Source: Kaistella chaponensis | GTDB lineage: Bacteria; Bacteroidota; Bacteroidia; Flavobacteriales; Weeksellaceae | Reading direction: 5' to 3' | DNA length: 64,000 nucleotides | Assembly: GCF_900156725.1 (NCBI RefSeq) | Contig: NZ_FTOI01000007.1 | Coordinates: forward strand, 109,616-173,615 | Shown here: positions 61,891-64,000 of the stretch, piece by piece | Numbering within the stretch: the first letter of the stretch is position 1 | Layout: the number at the start of each line of letters is the position of its first letter | Notes under the pieces: model-generated | The model's input: only the letters and a program-made list of their open reading frames with translations | The model's database searches: none | Told to the model about the DNA's origin: nothing | Translations under genes and position numbers: made by a program

Positions 61891-63012
61891 ATTCCTAAAA
61901 ACAATTCCATCGAGTTTCCAACCAACATTACCGATATCCAACACCGCATTCAAGAGATTGATCCCATACAATATGGCTTCACCAGAAATTTCAGAGATGG
62001 CGCGATTACCAAATTAAGTCCCTACATTTCTCGGGGTGTTATTTCATCGCGCGATGTTTTTGACCATTTGAAAACTTTAAAACTAGAATGGTTTGAAGTG
62101 GAAAGACTCGTTCAGGAATTAGCGTGGCGCGATTTTTTTCAAAATGTCTGGAAAGAAAAAGGCGATGATATTTTTTCAGATTTAAAACAACCCCAGGAAA
62201 ATGTAGAAAGTACTGGAATTCCAACCGCAGTTTTAAAAGGCGAAACCGGAATTCAAATTTTAGATGAAGCCGTAAAAACGTTGTATGAAACTGGATATCT
62301 TCACAATCATTTGCGAATGTATCTCGCTTCAGTTTGTTGCAATATTGCCCACTGTCATTGGTCTGAACCTGCAAAATGGTTGTACAGTAATTTACTCGAC
62401 GGCGATTTGGCGAGCAATCATTTAAGTTGGCAATGGGTCGCCGGAAGTTTCTCGAAAAAGAAATATTTCGCGAATCAGGACAATCTGAACAAATATTTTG
62501 GCGGAACTCAGAAAAACACCTTTTTAGATGTCGAATATGATGATTTTGAGACTTTAAAAACTCCAGATCTTTTAAAAGAAACACAGCATTTCAATGGTAG
62601 AACGTCTTTAGATTTTATACAAAATGACAAAATTTTAAATGAAAAAACATTGGTATTTAATTACTACAATCTTGATTTTGCGTGGCATGAAAACGAAACT
62701 TTTCAAAGAATTTTGCTTTTAGAACCTACCTTTTTTGAAGAATTTCCCGTTTCTGAAAAATGTCTGGATTTTGCTTTGGCGCTTTCCAAAAACATTCCTG
62801 ATCTTAAAATTTTTGTTGGCGAATTTTCAGCTTTGAATGAAATAATTTCCACGGATAACATTTGTTACAAGGAACATCCGACGAATTCTCATTACGCAGG
62901 AACAAGAGAAAACAGAACATCACTTTCTAATTTGGAAGGTAATTTTCCGTCATTCTTTAACTATTGGAAAAAGATCAAAAAAGAACTGCAAAACGAATTT
63001 GAAACGAAATAA
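61891..63012 (+). CDS. FAD-binding cryptochrome/photolyase-family protein, start unclear
   Basis: Homologous reading begins well before any normal start codon: FPTNITDIQHRIQEIDPIQY then NFRDGAITKLSPYISRGVIS matches the usual N-terminus of this family. No ATG, GTG or TTG precedes it in frame, so an ATT at 61891 is taken as start. A TTG at 62068 would remove this conserved part. Further on come ELAWRDFFQNVW, ETGYLHNHLRMYLASVCCNI, WLYSNLLDGDLASNHLSWQW and GSFSKKKYF, the FAD-binding helical domain of photolyases and cryptochromes. A DNA photolyase alpha/beta domain is lacking. Next to a second photolyase-related gene. Confidence 0.8.
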   Translation: MPKNNSIEFPTNITDIQHRIQEIDPIQYGFTRNFRDGAITKLSPYISRGVISSRDVFDHLKTLKLEWFEVERLVQELAWRDFFQNVWKEKGDDIFSDLKQPQENVESTGIPTAVLKGETGIQILDEAVKTLYETGYLHNHLRMYLASVCCNIAHCHWSEPAKWLYSNLLDGDLASNHLSWQWVAGSFSKKKYFANQDNLNKYFGGTQKNTFLDVEYDDFETLKTPDLLKETQHFNGRTSLDFIQNDKILNEKTLVFNYYNLDFAWHENETFQRILLLEPTFFEEFPVSEKCLDFALALSKNIPDLKIFVGEFSALNEIISTDNICYKEHPTNSHYAGTRENRTSLSNLEGNFPSFFNYWKKIKKELQNEFETK

Positions 63013-63024
63013 AACGCTCTAAAA

Positions 63025-63939
63025 TTGATGTCGAAATCGATTAACATTATATTTTCCAATCAGCTTTTTAAAAATCATCCTTTATTAAAAAATGATGGTG
63101 ATTTCTATTTGATCGAGGAACATTTATTTTTCCGGGAATTCAAGTTTCATAAACAGAAAATTGCTTTCCATCGAGCCTCCATGAAATTTTTCCAAACATA
63201 TTTGGAGAAGAATGGTGCAAAAGTGATTTATATTGAAAGTGGAGATGATTTATCGGATATCCGAAATTTTCAAACTGAAATTAGAAAGGAAAACATCACC
63301 GAAATTAATGTGATTTCACCTTCAGATGATTGGCTCGAACGCAGATTGAAAAAAGTTACTGAAAATATTCAACTCCATATTTTTGATTCGCCACAATTCA
63401 TCAATAATAAAAGCGATCTGGAAAAATTTTTCAATCCGGAAAAGAAATTCTACTTTCAAACCGCTTTTTACAAACAGGAAAGAATTCGCCTCCACATTTT
63501 GATGACCAAAGACGGAAAACCCGAAGGTGAAAAATGGACTTTCGATGCGGAAAACCGAAAGAAATATCCAAAAAATCAAGCGCCACCTTTTATTCACTTT
63601 CCCGAAACTTCGGAATTTTGGAAAGAGGCCCTCAATTATACGGAAGAAAAATTCAGTAACAATCCGGGAGAAATCTCCGAAAATCCGCTCTACCCTATTA
63701 GTCATGAGGAATCGCAGGAGTGGTTCGAACAGTTTTTGGATTACCGATTTCAGGATTTCGGTGTTTATGAAGATGCGATCGTTCAGAAAGAATCCTATCT
63801 GAATCACAGTATTTTGTCTCCTTTGATCAATTCCGGACTGTTGCAACCGATTGAAGTCGTTAATAAAACGCTGATTTTCGCCCAAAAAAATAAAATTCCG
63901 CTCAATTGGACTGCCCCCAAAAAGTTAGACACTTTTTAG
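63025..63939 (+). pseudogene. cryptochrome/photolyase-related gene truncated by an IS element
   Basis: The N-terminal 294 residues belong to the photolyase-related PF04244 type: INIIFSNQLFKNHPLL, IAFHRASMKFFQTYL, ISPSDDWLERRL, KWTFDAENRKKYPKNQAPPF. It reaches YLNHSILSPLINSGLLQPIE and KNKIPLN, then switches to WTAPKKLDTF coded by the IS end. Family members are about 490-510 residues, so the C-terminal 200 residues with the FAD and Fe-S ligands are lost or lie beyond the element. Probably inactive. Confidence 0.85.
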
Positions 63940-64000
63940 GGGCATTTTTATTATGGGAGAATCAAAGTATAGTTTAGAATTTAAGGTGAGTTGTGTTAAG
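63912..64000 (+). mobile_element. left end of an IS3-like insertion sequence
   Basis: TGCCCCCAAAAAGTTAGACA starts the element, and TGCCCC ... GGGGCA (63912-63944) forms a subterminal hairpin. An ATG at 63953 begins an OrfA-like frame. The photolyase-family frame is broken exactly at this point. The right end is outside the window, so the element and its target duplication cannot be completed here. Confidence 0.75.
63953..64000 (+). CDS. IS3-like transposase OrfA, N-terminal fragment at window edge
   Basis: Only 16 codons, MGESKYSLEFKVSCVK, are inside the window. They resemble the helix-turn-helix start (YSLEFKLxxVK) of IS3/IS150-type OrfA proteins, which bind the inverted repeats. The identification rests on this motif plus the adjacent inverted-repeat-like end. 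Confidence 0.6.
   Translation, partial: MGESKYSLEFKVSCVK

Overview
The window is AT-rich DNA from a flavobacterium of the Chryseobacterium/Kaistella group (Bacteroidota, Weeksellaceae-like). Signs of this are TAnnTTTG-type -7 promoter elements with little Shine-Dalgarno signal, type IX secretion (T9SS) C-terminal sorting domains, a subclass A2 class A beta-lactamase, the ftsX-DUF3098-uppP gene order, a fused ResB-CcsA cytochrome c maturation protein, and many short palindromic intergenic repeats. Gene calls rest on reading the translations; no database search was run.

Layout. 0-8.4 kb: 3' part of an acyl-CoA dehydrogenase, a solitary N6-adenine methyltransferase that may be a type IIG restriction-modification fusion (flanked by and containing palindromic repeats), a 21-bp minisatellite, a small hypothetical gene, an aldehyde dehydrogenase and an FAD amine oxidoreductase. 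8.4-12.7 kb: an accessory stretch with palindromic repeats, a membrane-anchored nuclease-like protein, a GNAT enzyme, pterin carbinolamine dehydratase, several gene remnants, a DUF1003 protein and a small HD-type (p)ppGpp hydrolase-like protein. 12.9-14.9 kb: rluF-like and truB RNA pseudouridine synthases. 14.9-22.8 kb: an apparent accessory block with two large secreted proteins, a response regulator/histidine kinase pair, a GyrI-like gene killed by one stop codon, and DUF3781. 22.9-33.3 kb: housekeeping genes (uppP, DUF3098, ftsX, rsmA, TIGR02757, rnz, ccsBA, pcm). 33.3-39.7 kb: a Gfo/Idh oxidoreductase, a lipoprotein, a beta-lactamase, an M23 peptidase, 3-hydroxybutyryl-CoA dehydrogenase, a polytopic membrane protein and a META-domain lipoprotein. 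39.8-49.4 kb: pheT, dnaN, DUF2490, a TonB-dependent receptor, a candidate micro-gene and uvrA. 49.5-61.8 kb: a second, propeller-type kinase/regulator pair followed by large secreted proteins, a T9SS cargo, a small KGWNG-motif protein, a SET-domain methyltransferase and another secreted protein. 61.9-64 kb: two photolyase/cryptochrome-family genes, the second cut by the left end of an IS3-like element.

The main lead is regulatory. Each of the two NarL/LuxR-type systems has a candidate operator of two 5-6-bp half-sites separated by 4 bp, centred 35-36 bp upstream of a -7 element. In each system it occurs twice: before the regulator gene and before a neighbouring large secreted-protein gene. 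The half-sites differ: TACCC-N4-GTGTA for the 21 kb system and TCCCTA-N4-TAGGGA for the 52 kb system. This suggests two self-regulated systems, each with a dedicated secreted target. Other points of interest are the KGW(D/N)G secreted cluster with its SET enzyme, the membrane-anchored PD-(D/E)XK-like protein, the repeat inserted in frame in the methyltransferase, and a promoter-microORF-terminator unit upstream of uvrA.
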